DNA of 64,000 nucleotides from Sporosarcina koreensis. GTDB lineage: Bacteria; Bacillota; Bacilli; Bacillales_A; Planococcaceae. The DNA is taken from positions 437,774-501,773 of the forward strand of contig NZ_LN651337.1 in assembly GCF_000826145.2 (NCBI RefSeq), read 5' to 3'. Position 1 is the first letter of the stretch; each line of letters begins with the position of its first letter. The notes under the pieces were generated by a model. The model did not search any database. It worked only from the letters and a program-made list of their open reading frames with translations, and was not told where the DNA came from. A program made the translations under genes and the position numbers. Of this stretch, positions 29,849 to 38,657 are shown piece by piece.

Positions 29849-30049
29849 ATGTCATCGTTCAAAGAATGGCCGGATGCTCCGGCAATCCGGCAAGTCGTCT
29901 GCAAGCATGCAGACGCTGCAAAATATCTTGTCACGAACGTCTTGACGCCCGGCCGTACCTATGATGTCAAAAACGAGACGGAAGAATTCCTGTTCGTTGT
30001 CGATAACACAGGGAAAGTCGGCGGCTATTACAAGACATATTTCGAATGA
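29849..30049 (+). CDS. Small DUF6501-like protein
   Basis: A 66-residue protein with the string 'NETEEFLFVVDNTGKVGGYY', matching the short DUF6501 proteins often found after the odhAB genes in Bacillales. It is predicted to be a small beta-rich (SH3-like) protein. ATG 29849 follows a GGCGGGAG site. Function unknown; it is probably transcribed with odhAB and followed by a terminator. Confidence 0.75.
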   Translation: MSSFKEWPDAPAIRQVVCKHADAAKYLVTNVLTPGRTYDVKNETEEFLFVVDNTGKVGGYYKTYFE

Positions 30050-30057
30050 TCCGGCAG

Positions 30058-30091
30058 ACGGTCTGATGCTTCCATCGCATCAGACCGTTTT
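30058..30091 (+). terminator. Terminator after odhAB-DUF6501
   Basis: Perfect 12-bp stem ACGGTCTGATGC / GCATCAGACCGT followed by a short T run. Confidence 0.85.
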
Positions 30092-30113
30092 GCGTAACAG
30101 GGAGGACTGCAGA

Positions 30114-30977
30114 GTGGAAACGATTGTGGAACGGATGATACGGTCCAGACATGCACGCACCTATACAGAAGACGAAGAACGGCTCATCCAGTCCGGCGGA
30201 TATATCAGCCCGACAGAACATCTTTTTGAAGATATTACAGCAGCTGTGTCACTCGGGAAACCGGTCTTGCTGAAAGGCCCGTCCGGCAGCGGCAAGACAC
30301 GGCTGGCGCAAAGTATTTCAGCGCTGTTCCATCAGCCGATGCAGAGTGTCAACTGCTCGGTCGATCTAGATGCTGAAGCACTCCTGGGGTTCAAGACGAT
30401 CATCGTCAGGAATGGGCAGAGCATCATCGAGTTTGTCGATGGGCCGGTGATCCAGGCCATGAAAAATGGCCATATCCTGTATATCGATGAAATCAACATG
30501 GCAAAACCCGAAACACTGCCGGTCCTGCACAGCGTCCTCGATCACAGAAGGATGCTCACGAATCCATTCACGGGCGAGGTGCTGACGGCGCATCCTGACT
30601 TTTCCGTCATCTCAGCTATCAATGAAGGCTATATCGGGACGTCACCGATGAACGAAGCACTGAAAAACCGCTTTGTGTCGTTTTCGATACCCTACTTGGC
30701 AGCCGGTCAGTTGCGCCAGGTACTCGAACGAGCTGTGCCGGATGCCCCGGCCGATACGGTCGATGTCCTGATGAACTTGTCGGAAGACCTGACCAAACAG
30801 GTGGCAAACGGACTGCTGGCTGACGAAGCGGCTTCAGTCCGGAGCCTGCTGAATGCATTGGAACTTGCTGTTCATATACCGATCGGCCGTGCGGTCCGCT
30901 ATGCGATTGCAGAATTGCTGGAAGATAGGATGGAACGTGACCTGGTCAACGAACTGGCAGCCACATGGGTGAAGTGA
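30114..30977 (+). CDS. MoxR-type AAA+ ATPase (CbbQ/NorQ-like)
   Basis: A 287-residue AAA+ ATPase: Walker A 'GPSGSGKTRLA', Walker B 'ILYIDEINMAKPE', sensor-1 region 'VISAINEGYIGTSPMNEALK' with a following Arg finger. MoxR ATPases act with VWA-domain partners to load metals or remodel enzymes; the VWA gene follows 10 nt downstream, matching the B. subtilis yojN-yojO pair. GTG 30114 with a GGGAGGA site is chosen; the frame runs further upstream without a site. Confidence 0.88.
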   Translation: METIVERMIRSRHARTYTEDEERLIQSGGYISPTEHLFEDITAAVSLGKPVLLKGPSGSGKTRLAQSISALFHQPMQSVNCSVDLDAEALLGFKTIIVRNGQSIIEFVDGPVIQAMKNGHILYIDEINMAKPETLPVLHSVLDHRRMLTNPFTGEVLTAHPDFSVISAINEGYIGTSPMNEALKNRFVSFSIPYLAAGQLRQVLERAVPDAPADTVDVLMNLSEDLTKQVANGLLADEAASVRSLLNALELAVHIPIGRAVRYAIAELLEDRMERDLVNELAATWVK

Positions 30978-30987
30978 GGGGAGAGCG

Positions 30988-32889
30988 ATGAGCAAAGTAA
31001 GCCGGTTCATCCAATTCAACGATGAGTCCGTAGAGACACATAGTCTGATGCTGTACGAAAAAATTGCACAATCGCTCGCCGAAGCGCCGTACCTGCGCCT
31101 GACAGAGAGGCAGCTGATCGAATACCAGCCAAAGGAATCAGTCCTCGCCATGAGCGTCTTCTGGCGGCATCGTGACGATACTGTCACACATCTTGGCCGG
31201 CTGTCGGATATATACTTGCTGTCCGCAGGCTTTTTCCGGCAGTTCGACCTCCGGGCATGGCGGCAATTCACCGCTTCCGAAGGAGCCTCTCCGTTGCCGA
31301 TCCTCGGACGTCAGCTTGTCATGATGCTGGAGGAATTCCGGCTCACCGAAGCTATCCGAATTGAGCGTCCGGGAACAAGCAGGGTGTTCGATGCTCGGCG
31401 GGACGTGTACGCTGCTTACCATCGCGATCGGCTGGCCGCCAACGCAAAACGTGGTTTTTTGGCAGACGCGCTGATCAGCCAGCTGTTTCTGGATATCCAT
31501 CTCGGAACGCTCGGAGGACCGGATCCGCTCCTCGGCAGTCTGCCGATAGATCGGATCCGGCTTCTTGCGGAACAGGTCTATGACGTATCATCCACGCGGG
31601 ACAGCATCCTGCTGGCAAGACGTATTCTCGAACTGGCGGCAGGCAGCCTGCAGATCGATGTAATTTTGCCTGTTTATACGATCGGGGATGGGTTTGAGGA
31701 CGGGGAGCGGATGCAGACACCATCCGGAAAAACAAAAACGGAAGAAATCGGGTCCTCCGTGGAAAAGGAAACGATCGAGGAGGAATTCCGTGCTTGGCAC
31801 CGTGAAACGGAAGATGAAAAAGGGTTTCATCTGACATTCGATCTCCAGCAAGGAACGTCCGGCCTGTCGGCTTCGGATGATGCCAAGGCGGGGGATGATC
31901 CGTCCAGTATCCAGCAGACCGGCAAAGGGACGTCGATAGGGAACGAGGATGAGATCGCAGAGTCGGGGGTAGCAGCGCACAAAGATGGAAAGCTGGAGAC
32001 TGCCATGAAACGGGCGGGGGACTCATTCGGCCCTGCCAACCGGAATGTCACGTATGAGGTCGTGCGGCTGCCGGATGAAACAGACGGGAGTGAGCGCCGC
32101 AGGCTTGAACTGCTTCGATCGAAGCATACTCCGCTCGTCAAAGCGATCACCGCCGAGATGCGGAAACGGCTGCAGCAGAAACGGCAGGATCGGCGGGAAA
32201 GCCTTGCGTCCGGACGTCTGTCATCCAAGCTCACCAGCCTGCTGACGGAGGAGCGGCCGAAACCGTTCTACAGGAAGTCAGCGCCTTCCATCCAGCTCGA
32301 CGCTGTGTTCGGCCTTCTCGTTGATGGTTCTGCATCGATGATCGATAAACTGGATGAAACAAAGGAAGCCGTTCTGCTGTTCCACGATGTGCTGCGGGCA
32401 CTGTCCGTGCCGTTCGAAATCGCGTCGTATTATGAAGATGCCTATGAAGCGACGAAGGAGATACAGCCGAATTATTTTGAGATCATGCATGCTTTCGAAG
32501 ACATACGGACGGACAGCGGCGGCGCGATCATGAATTTCACTGCTCATGAAGATAACCGTGACGGCTTTGCAATCCGCTGGATGGCCGGGCGCCTGGCGAA
32601 ACGGCAGGAACGGCACAAGTTCCTTCTCGTATTTTCGGATGGGGAGCCATCGGCATTCGGGTACGACCGGAATGGCGTCCTGGATACGGCGGAAGCGGTC
32701 TGGGAGACGGAGCGGGAGGGAATCTCCGTCATTCACCTGTTCTTATCCGCCGTAGAGACGACCGAGGAACAGCGGGAGCTGTTTTCTGCGATGTTCGGCA
32801 GCAAAACGGCAGCAGCCGGCTCGGTTGAGGAATTTGCCGACCAGACGCTGCGTATCCTGCGGAAGCTGCTGACCATCGTGACGCAATAA
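30988..32889 (+). CDS. VWA-domain (NorD/CobT-like) protein
   Basis: A 633-residue soluble protein. The C-terminal VWA domain (about residues 435-633) has a MIDAS motif 'LLVDGSASMIDK' (DGSAS, a DxSxS variant) and 'LVFSDGEPS'. The middle (about 240-345) is acidic and low-complexity, as in CobT-type proteins. It is the expected partner of the upstream MoxR ATPase, together forming a metal-insertion or enzyme-activation machine of unknown client. Being next to odhAB may be chance or a conserved context. Confidence 0.85.
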   Translation: MSKVSRFIQFNDESVETHSLMLYEKIAQSLAEAPYLRLTERQLIEYQPKESVLAMSVFWRHRDDTVTHLGRLSDIYLLSAGFFRQFDLRAWRQFTASEGASPLPILGRQLVMMLEEFRLTEAIRIERPGTSRVFDARRDVYAAYHRDRLAANAKRGFLADALISQLFLDIHLGTLGGPDPLLGSLPIDRIRLLAEQVYDVSSTRDSILLARRILELAAGSLQIDVILPVYTIGDGFEDGERMQTPSGKTKTEEIGSSVEKETIEEEFRAWHRETEDEKGFHLTFDLQQGTSGLSASDDAKAGDDPSSIQQTGKGTSIGNEDEIAESGVAAHKDGKLETAMKRAGDSFGPANRNVTYEVVRLPDETDGSERRRLELLRSKHTPLVKAITAEMRKRLQQKRQDRRESLASGRLSSKLTSLLTEERPKPFYRKSAPSIQLDAVFGLLVDGSASMIDKLDETKEAVLLFHDVLRALSVPFEIASYYEDAYEATKEIQPNYFEIMHAFEDIRTDSGGAIMNFTAHEDNRDGFAIRWMAGRLAKRQERHKFLLVFSDGEPSAFGYDRNGVLDTAEAVWETEREGISVIHLFLSAVETTEEQRELFSAMFGSKTAAAGSVEEFADQTLRILRKLLTIVTQ

Positions 32890-32933
32890 AAAAACGCAAA
32901 ATCGTCTCAAAGCGGACGATTTTGCGTTTTTTC
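32888..32933. terminator. Bidirectional terminator
   Basis: AAACGCAAAATCGTC / GACGATTTTGCGTTT stem with A/T runs on both sides, between the convergent VWA gene and telA-like gene. Confidence 0.95.
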
Positions 32934-34103
32934 GTGGATATTGAGCAGACGCTGTTTCAGTTCTTCTTCCATCCGTCCGATTTCCCGTTCGGCTTCCTTC
33001 CGTTTCGCACGACCGTCCGCCTGGATTGCGAGAGTCTCCTCAATCGTCTGGATCAGGTTTTCCTGTGTCTTCTTCAAAGTATCGATTTCGATGATCCCGC
33101 GTTCGTTCTCTTTAGCGGTTTCAATTGAATTCATCTTCAGCATTTCCGAGTTCCGGAGCAGCAGGTCATTGGTCGTCTTCGTCACGAGCTGCTGGGACTC
33201 GACGGCTTTCTTCTGACGATTGAGCGTCAGGGCGATCGCAATCTGGTTTTTCCAGAGGGGAATCGATGTCATGATCGATGACTGGATCTTTTCGGCGAGC
33301 GTCTGGTTCGTCTGCTGGATCATTCGTATTTGCGGGGCACTCTGGATCGTCAGCTGGCGGGATAGCTGGAGATCATACAGACGTTTCTCGAGGCGGTCAA
33401 GGAACTGGATCATATCGTTCACTTCCTGGATCGCCATCTGGTCGTTCGACTGCTGGGCGTCCGCCTGCATCTTCGGGATGATTTCGCCAGCCAGTTCGTC
33501 GCGCTTCAGCTCGGCTGCAGCGATATAGACGTTCAGTGCCTGGAAATAGACTTTGTTCTGTTCGTACAGGTTATCGAGCATATGCACGTCTTCGATCAGG
33601 CCGCGTTTCGAATGTTCAAGCTGGATACCGATGCGATCGATCTGAGTGCTCAGCTTCTGGTATTTCGTCATCATTTCCTGGATGGACCGGGAGGCTTTAT
33701 TGAACAGCCGGCTCAGACCCGACTTCTTCTTCTCTGACAGATCATCGGGATCGATTTCGGAAAGCTTGCCCATCAGGTCGTTCAGCACATCTCCAACAGG
33801 CCCGATATCCTTGCTCTGCACGTGGTCGAGCATCTTATGGGAGAATGAGGACAGTTCATTCTGTGCAGCTGATCCGTATGTCAGGATGGCTTCATAATCG
33901 CCGACAGGTATTTGTGACGCCAATTCCTTCGCTTTCTGCTGTTCCTCATCTGTCAGCCGCTCCATGAGCTTGACAGGCTGACCTGCAGCAGGCTGTTTCG
34001 TCTGCATTTCTTCAGGAAGCAGCTGATCATCCTGGCTGAACGGGTTGCTCAGCAAGTCATCGAAAGATGTCACGTCATCGGTCATTGGCTTGTTTTCGGT
34101 CAT
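32907..34103 (-). CDS. TelA-family toxic anion resistance protein (YaaN-like)
   Basis: A 398-residue helical, coiled-coil protein of the TelA family (tellurite and other toxic-anion resistance). The segment 'VYIAAAELKRDELAGEIIP' and the long helices from residue 180 onward are typical. The N-terminal 60 residues are disordered and polar. Start ATG 34103 has a perfect GAGGAGG site located inside the end of the xpaC-like gene, giving a 29-nt overlap. The pair mirrors B. subtilis xpaC-yaaN. Confidence 0.9.
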   Translation of the reverse strand: MTENKPMTDDVTSFDDLLSNPFSQDDQLLPEEMQTKQPAAGQPVKLMERLTDEEQQKAKELASQIPVGDYEAILTYGSAAQNELSSFSHKMLDHVQSKDIGPVGDVLNDLMGKLSEIDPDDLSEKKKSGLSRLFNKASRSIQEMMTKYQKLSTQIDRIGIQLEHSKRGLIEDVHMLDNLYEQNKVYFQALNVYIAAAELKRDELAGEIIPKMQADAQQSNDQMAIQEVNDMIQFLDRLEKRLYDLQLSRQLTIQSAPQIRMIQQTNQTLAEKIQSSIMTSIPLWKNQIAIALTLNRQKKAVESQQLVTKTTNDLLLRNSEMLKMNSIETAKENERGIIEIDTLKKTQENLIQTIEETLAIQADGRAKRKEAEREIGRMEEELKQRLLNIHEKTQNRPL

Positions 34104-34752
34104 CGAGTAATTCCTCCTCTGTAGTCGGCAGTTCTTTTCTGCGCCGCATGGTCACATCGACATAATCGAGTTCGAGCTGCAGGGCGGCCAGGTCGGTTGC
34201 AAGCGCATCCTGCAGGTCATCTTCTAACTGACGGGTGACGTCGGTGATCGTTTCCCGGGTATGCTGGAGTGCAATCCGCACTTCCTTGTCTTTCAGCTGC
34301 TGATTCGACAGCAGGGCATATTTGGACGTCAGTTCGACGGCAGAATCGAGATGAGCGTAGAAGAACTGCTCGGTCTGATAGAACTTCTTCGGATCGTTCC
34401 GGACGATGGTCATGACTTTCCGTGACAGGCTGCTGAGTTCATACACTTGCCGGAATGCCTGGACGGAACGCACTTGTCCATAGAGGCTGCCCAATTTTTT
34501 GACTTTCTTTTTCGCTTCTTCGAGCTGGAACTGAATATGTTTATATTCGGAACGCGTCATGCCGAGTTCCTTGACTGCCGAGCCGATCTGGAGCTGTTTG
34601 ATGCCGAATGTGCCGCCGAGATACATGGCAATGAGGATGCCGGTCGCAGCAAATAGGTTCATCCCCGTACCGAGCAGCAGGAAAAAGAACGTTCCGAAAC
34701 TGACGGGTGCCACGATGAAGTGACGCAAAAAGAACTGCTTTACTTTTTTCAT
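34075..34752 (-). CDS. XpaC-like membrane protein
   Basis: A 225-residue protein of the XpaC family (named for hydrolysis of a bromo-chloro-indolyl phosphate, though the enzymatic role is doubtful). Two TM helices span about residues 12-50, followed by a cytoplasmic coiled coil. It is upstream of and overlaps the telA-like gene, so the two probably form a membrane-linked complex. AAGGAGGG precedes the start. Confidence 0.85.
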   Translation of the reverse strand: MKKVKQFFLRHFIVAPVSFGTFFFLLLGTGMNLFAATGILIAMYLGGTFGIKQLQIGSAVKELGMTRSEYKHIQFQLEEAKKKVKKLGSLYGQVRSVQAFRQVYELSSLSRKVMTIVRNDPKKFYQTEQFFYAHLDSAVELTSKYALLSNQQLKDKEVRIALQHTRETITDVTRQLEDDLQDALATDLAALQLELDYVDVTMRRRKELPTTEEELLDDRKQANDR

Positions 34753-34959
34753 CGTCAGACAGCCCTCCTTTTCGAGTAAGGTGATTATCTTTATTACGTA
34801 TCGATCAGTAAAAGGTTTCGTCTAAGTATCGTTCTTCTGCAATTATACCGCACATTTCGGCCGGAGACGAATATTTAGGACAGGGTCCGGAACGCATTGC
34901 TTGGAAAAAATGAGGGTGCTTTGTATAATTGTCAACTGAACAGGAAAAGAGGTTGCACT

Positions 34960-35262
34960 ATGTATGAAGTCATTTACATGAAAGCGGATTACGAACCTTG
35001 GTGGATGTTTGATGGGTGGGATGAAATGGTGCGCAGCCGGCGTTATTTCGGAGAACTGGCAGAGGCGGCAGCGTATGCACATTCCCTGATGGAGGAAATG
35101 CGTCCGCGTTTCAAGAAGGAGCGCAGCAAACATCGGACGTTCACCGCCTTCTGGAATCCGGGGGAGCGGACGTATTGTGACGGATGTGATGAGGACCTGC
35201 AGCTGTATCACGGGATTTTCATTTTATCCGGCGAGAAACCGGTTCCTTTCCTGGATGAATAA
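34960..35262 (+). CDS. DUF1033-family protein
   Basis: A 100-residue soluble protein typical of DUF1033: N-terminal 'MYEVIYMKADYEPWWMFDGW' is characteristic, and a C-x-x-C pair ('YCDGCDEDLQ') lies near the C-terminus. The function is unknown. ATG 34960 follows AAAGAGG; the frame extends 63 nt upstream without a site. Confidence 0.8.
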   Translation: MYEVIYMKADYEPWWMFDGWDEMVRSRRYFGELAEAAAYAHSLMEEMRPRFKKERSKHRTFTAFWNPGERTYCDGCDEDLQLYHGIFILSGEKPVPFLDE

Positions 35263-35288
35263 TAATTAGAATATTTCCTATTGTGTCG

Positions 35289-35316
35289 TTGACATATACT
35301 AGCTGTATGGTATAGT
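35289..35316 (+). promoter_or_regulatory. Sigma-A promoter of the cold-shock gene
   Basis: TTGACA (35289-35294), 16-bp spacer, TATAGT (35311-35316). Predicted transcription start near 35323 gives a leader of about 147 nt. Confidence 0.8.
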
Positions 35317-35356
35317 AGTTTTACAGGTTAATAGCAGATACTCGCAACGAACAACT

Positions 35357-35412
35357 ATTCACGTATTACAGAAAGTGATCGGCTGCGTCGGTACTTTTTG
35401 TAATACGTGAAT
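35357..35412 (+). promoter_or_regulatory. Large hairpin in cold-shock mRNA leader
   Basis: Perfect 14-bp arms ATTCACGTATTACA (35357-35370) and TGTAATACGTGAAT (35399-35412), extended by GAAAGT/ACTTTT-type pairing, within the long leader. Cold-shock genes often have structured leaders that change fold with temperature, so an RNA thermosensor role is likely but inferred. Confidence 0.6.
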
Positions 35413-35469
35413 TTTGCCTTTCACTGGCGGGTTCATGTATTAGCAATCATAATTTGGGGGTAATTTTTT

Positions 35470-35670
35470 ATGAAACAAGGTACAGTCAAGTGGTTCAACG
35501 CAGAAAAAGGTTTCGGTTTCATCGAGGTTGACGGAGAAGACGACGTATTCGTACACTTCTCAGCAATCCAGGGCGAAGGCTTCAAGTCATTGGACGAAGG
35601 CCAGCAGGTTGAATTCGAAATCGTCGAAGGCAACCGCGGTCTCCAGGCTGCGAACGTTATTAAACTCTAA
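35470..35670 (+). CDS. Cold-shock protein (CspA/CspB family)
   Basis: A 66-residue five-strand OB-fold RNA chaperone. RNP1 'KGFGFIEV' and RNP2 'VFVHFSAI' nucleic-acid-binding motifs are intact. A GGGGG site precedes the start, behind a 147-nt structured leader and in front of a terminator, the usual single-gene layout of csp genes. Confidence 0.97.
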   Translation: MKQGTVKWFNAEKGFGFIEVDGEDDVFVHFSAIQGEGFKSLDEGQQVEFEIVEGNRGLQAANVIKL

Positions 35671-35682
35671 TAACCGAACAAA

Positions 35683-35712
35683 GAGGTCCTGCCGAGGCAG
35701 GTCCTCTTTTTT
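35683..35712 (+). terminator. Terminator after cold-shock gene
   Basis: AAAGAGGTCCTGCC / GGCAGGTCCTCTTT stem with a central mismatch and a T run. Confidence 0.85.
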
Positions 35713-35718
35713 ATGGAT

Positions 35719-36471
35719 TTAATGCGGCTGTTTCACCGACTCCATGGTGGATGTGATCGTGAACTCTTCGTCGTTCTCGCCCTTCATCACCGACTCCCGT
35801 ATCACCTCACCGAACCCTTCCACAAAATAGCGCCTGTTGACGTAGTCATTCCCTTTTTCTTCTATTACGATGGCATGATCGAATTTTTGGTAGGGTGTAT
35901 CGACGGAAGCATCCGTATCGACGACTGTCCAATGCTCAAAGGAAGCCCCTTTTTCAAATGGCTTCTGCAAATAGATTCCCTGCCGTTCCATCTGCTTGAT
36001 CTCTGCGATGGACGGTGCATTGGATTCCGTATCGACATGCTCTTCATCCAATTTGATGATTTTGTCCTCTTCGACCTTGAACAGCTTCCGGATCAGAGAG
36101 CCGCCGTTGTCTTCATAGGTCATGACAATGTCTTCATATGGATGAAACACCTGCATGTCGATTTCGGCATACTCATTCCCGAGCCCTTTGTAATGCACTT
36201 TTGAGCCATCGGGAAGGAAATAGTCCATCATCGCGGGATTCTGGATATCGCCATGTTCTTCATCACTGTCAGCTTTTGTCTTTTCGGGATCGCCGCTGCT
36301 GTCCGCCCGGTTCTCCTCACCGTCACCTGTCGTGTCTTCGTCAAGCGGTGTCCGTTCTCCGCTATTGCCTGAATTATCGGGGGTGGTAACATCCTGACCG
36401 TTCAGTTTCGAGCAGGCGGGCATGAGAAGAAGGGGGATGATCAGCAGCAGGAAACCTATCCATCGGTTCAT
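35719..36471 (-). CDS. Putative lipoprotein, uncharacterised
   Basis: A 250-residue predicted lipoprotein with lipobox 'LLMPAC' (cysteine about residue 19), then an acidic, Ser/Gly/Asp-rich linker (about residues 25-75) and a folded C-terminal domain ('HYKGLGNEYAEIDMQVFHPY' region). The start is chosen at ATG 36471 with an AAGGAGAGG site, discarding 23 upstream residues. I do not recognise the family. The C-terminal part has repeated beta-strand patterns, as in extracellular binding modules. Confidence 0.75.
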   Translation of the reverse strand: MNRWIGFLLLIIPLLLMPACSKLNGQDVTTPDNSGNSGERTPLDEDTTGDGEENRADSSGDPEKTKADSDEEHGDIQNPAMMDYFLPDGSKVHYKGLGNEYAEIDMQVFHPYEDIVMTYEDNGGSLIRKLFKVEEDKIIKLDEEHVDTESNAPSIAEIKQMERQGIYLQKPFEKGASFEHWTVVDTDASVDTPYQKFDHAIVIEEKGNDYVNRRYFVEGFGEVIRESVMKGENDEEFTITSTMESVKQPH

Positions 36472-36538
36472 TGCAATCCTCTCCTTTTTCTTTAGTATTT
36501 CCGGATTATCGAAAATCATGTCCGCCAAAAAGAAAAAC

Positions 36539-36580
36539 ACAGGAGCCGCCGGATCATCCGGCGGCTCCTGTGTTTTTTGC
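36539..36580 (-). terminator. Terminator of ABC-F gene
   Basis: 16-bp arms ACAGGAGCCGCCGGAT / ATCCGGCGGCTCCTGT with T runs on both strands. Confidence 0.9.
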
Positions 36581-36586
36581 TTTCAA

Positions 36587-38194
36587 TCAGTTCCCTGCAG
36601 GCTGTGCTTCTTTCCATTCCAAGTACTCATCATAGCCCATCATCTTATCGAAGATCGTTCCGTCATCGTTGATTTCGATGACGCGGTTCGCAATAGTCTG
36701 GATGAACTGATGGTCATGGGAAGTGAACAGCATGGCGCCTTTGTATGCGATCAGGCCGTTGTTAAGTGCTTGGATGGACTCGAGGTCCAAGTGGTTCGTC
36801 GGCTCGTCGAGAAGAAGGACGTTTGCATTTGTGAGCATCATCTTGGACAGCATGCAGCGCACTTTTTCACCACCCGAGAGGACGGACGGCTTCTTGTTCA
36901 CTTCTTCGCCGGAGAACAGCATGCGGCCGAGGAATCCGCGCAGGAACGTCTCGGTCTCATCTTCAGGAGAATACGGACGAAGCCACTCGACAAGTGTCTT
37001 TTCATCCCCTTCGAAGAATTCGCTGTTGTCGATCGGGAAATATGCACGCGACGTTGTAACACCCCATTTGACACTTCCAGCGTCCGCTTCCGTTTCTTCC
37101 GCGAGAATGTCGAGGAGCGCCGTCTTCGCAAGCGGGTTGCCGATCAGGACGACTTTGTCTTCCTTGTTCAACGTGAACGATGCATCTTTCAGCAATTGGA
37201 CGCCATCCTGGTTCTTGGACAGGTCACGGACCATCAGCACATCGTTGCCGATTTCACGGCCGAGCTGGAAATTGACGTACGGATACCGGCGGGAGGATGG
37301 TTTGATGTCATCCAGCTGGATCTTGTCGAGTGTCTTCTTCCGCGAAGTCGCTTGTTTCGACTTTGAAGCGTTGGCGCTGAACCGTGCGATGAACGCTTGC
37401 AGTTCCTTCACTTTCTCTTCCTTTTTCTTGTTCTGTTCCTGGGACAGCTTCAACGCGAGCTGGCTCGACTCATACCAGAAATCGTAGTTGCCGGCATAGA
37501 TCTGGATCTTGCTGAAGTCGAGGTCCGCAATGTGCGTACAGACTTTGTTCAAGAAATGACGGTCGTGGGATACGACGATGACCGTATTCTCGAATCCGAT
37601 CAGGAATTCCTCCAGCCACTGGATTGCTTTCAGATCGAGGTGGTTGGTCGGCTCATCGAGAAGCAGCACGTCAGGTTTACCGAACAGGGCCTGTGCGAGG
37701 AGCACTTTCACTTTGTCGGAACCTGTCAGTTCAGCCATTTTCATCGAGTGCATACTTTCAGGAATACCGAGGCCCTGGAGAAGGATTGCTGCTTCCGATT
37801 CAGCTTCCCAGCCGTTCAGCTCGCCGAATTCGCCTTCGAGTTCAGCGGCACGCATGCCGTCCTCGTCGGAAAAGTCCTCTTTCATGTAAATGGCGTTTTT
37901 CTCTGTCATAATGTCATACAGGCGCTTATGACCCATGATGACGGTATCCAGTACGGCTTCGTCTTCATATTGGAAGTGGTCCTGTTTCAGGACTGCAAGA
38001 CGATCGTCATTATTGAGGATGACATTGCCTGTCTGCGGCTCCAGTTCTCCTGAAAGGATTTTCAGGAATGTGGATTTGCCGGCACCGTTCGCACCGATCA
38101 GACCGTAACAGTTGCCGGGGTTGAACTGTATATTAACATCTTCGAAAAGTTTCCGGTCCCCGAACCGGAGACTGACATTACTCACTGCTAACAT
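36587..38194 (-). CDS. ABC-F family ATPase, YkpA/YbiT type
   Basis: A 535-residue protein with two ABC domains and no TM helices: Walker A 'GANGAGKST', signature 'LSGGEKVR' in the second domain, two 'LLLDEPTNHLDL' motifs and the inter-domain ABC-F linker of charged helices at about residues 240-310. In the second domain Walker A is degenerate ('IGNPLAKTALL', lacking GxGKS/T), a feature seen in the YkpA/YbiT branch. It likely acts on the ribosome. ATG 38194 has a TAGGAGGTCA site; a long upstream open frame is non-coding. Confidence 0.92.
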   Translation of the reverse strand: MLAVSNVSLRFGDRKLFEDVNIQFNPGNCYGLIGANGAGKSTFLKILSGELEPQTGNVILNNDDRLAVLKQDHFQYEDEAVLDTVIMGHKRLYDIMTEKNAIYMKEDFSDEDGMRAAELEGEFGELNGWEAESEAAILLQGLGIPESMHSMKMAELTGSDKVKVLLAQALFGKPDVLLLDEPTNHLDLKAIQWLEEFLIGFENTVIVVSHDRHFLNKVCTHIADLDFSKIQIYAGNYDFWYESSQLALKLSQEQNKKKEEKVKELQAFIARFSANASKSKQATSRKKTLDKIQLDDIKPSSRRYPYVNFQLGREIGNDVLMVRDLSKNQDGVQLLKDASFTLNKEDKVVLIGNPLAKTALLDILAEETEADAGSVKWGVTTSRAYFPIDNSEFFEGDEKTLVEWLRPYSPEDETETFLRGFLGRMLFSGEEVNKKPSVLSGGEKVRCMLSKMMLTNANVLLLDEPTNHLDLESIQALNNGLIAYKGAMLFTSHDHQFIQTIANRVIEINDDGTIFDKMMGYDEYLEWKEAQPAGN

Positions 38195-38318
38195 GATTGA
38201 CCTCCTAAAATTCACACTTTGCCTATTATAGCATGAATACCGGCGCCTGGGGAACCATTCAAAGTGGCATAATCCCGCTGCCGGATTTACAATGGAAACA
38301 GCCGCGTAAACTGCGCAG

Positions 38319-38573
38319 TCAGCTGCTCTGCTGCTGTCTGCCGAGTGCACGCCGGTTCTGGTAGGCTGCAAGTGTGCCGAGCTCTTTATTGATGCAATAT
38401 TCCATTTGTACATAATGTTTTCGTTCTGGCAGATAGGTCGGCTCAAGCCCCCTGATGGAGCGGATGAAATAATAGCCGTTGATCTGCCGGAAGATGACTA
38501 CAGCGTCAGGAAACAAGTCGAATATACCTTTGATCTGATACTTGCGTGTATACGACCAATGTATGATTTTCAT
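38319..38573 (-). CDS. Small uncharacterised protein
   Basis: An 84-residue basic protein with a GGGTGG site before ATG 38573, divergent from the MFS gene. Residues 20-45 ('FPDAVVIFRQINGYYFIRS') look like paired beta strands and the C-terminus is Arg/Gln-rich. I do not recognise it; it may be a lineage-specific gene. Confidence 0.5.
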   Translation of the reverse strand: MKIIHWSYTRKYQIKGIFDLFPDAVVIFRQINGYYFIRSIRGLEPTYLPERKHYVQMEYCINKELGTLAAYQNRRALGRQQQSS

Positions 38574-38657
38574 GTACGCCACCCTTTCACTGGAAATTAT
38601 AACCGCAGCGAGGGGCAAACGCAAGTTCGGAGGAGCCTGTGAGGGAAGGGACTGCCT

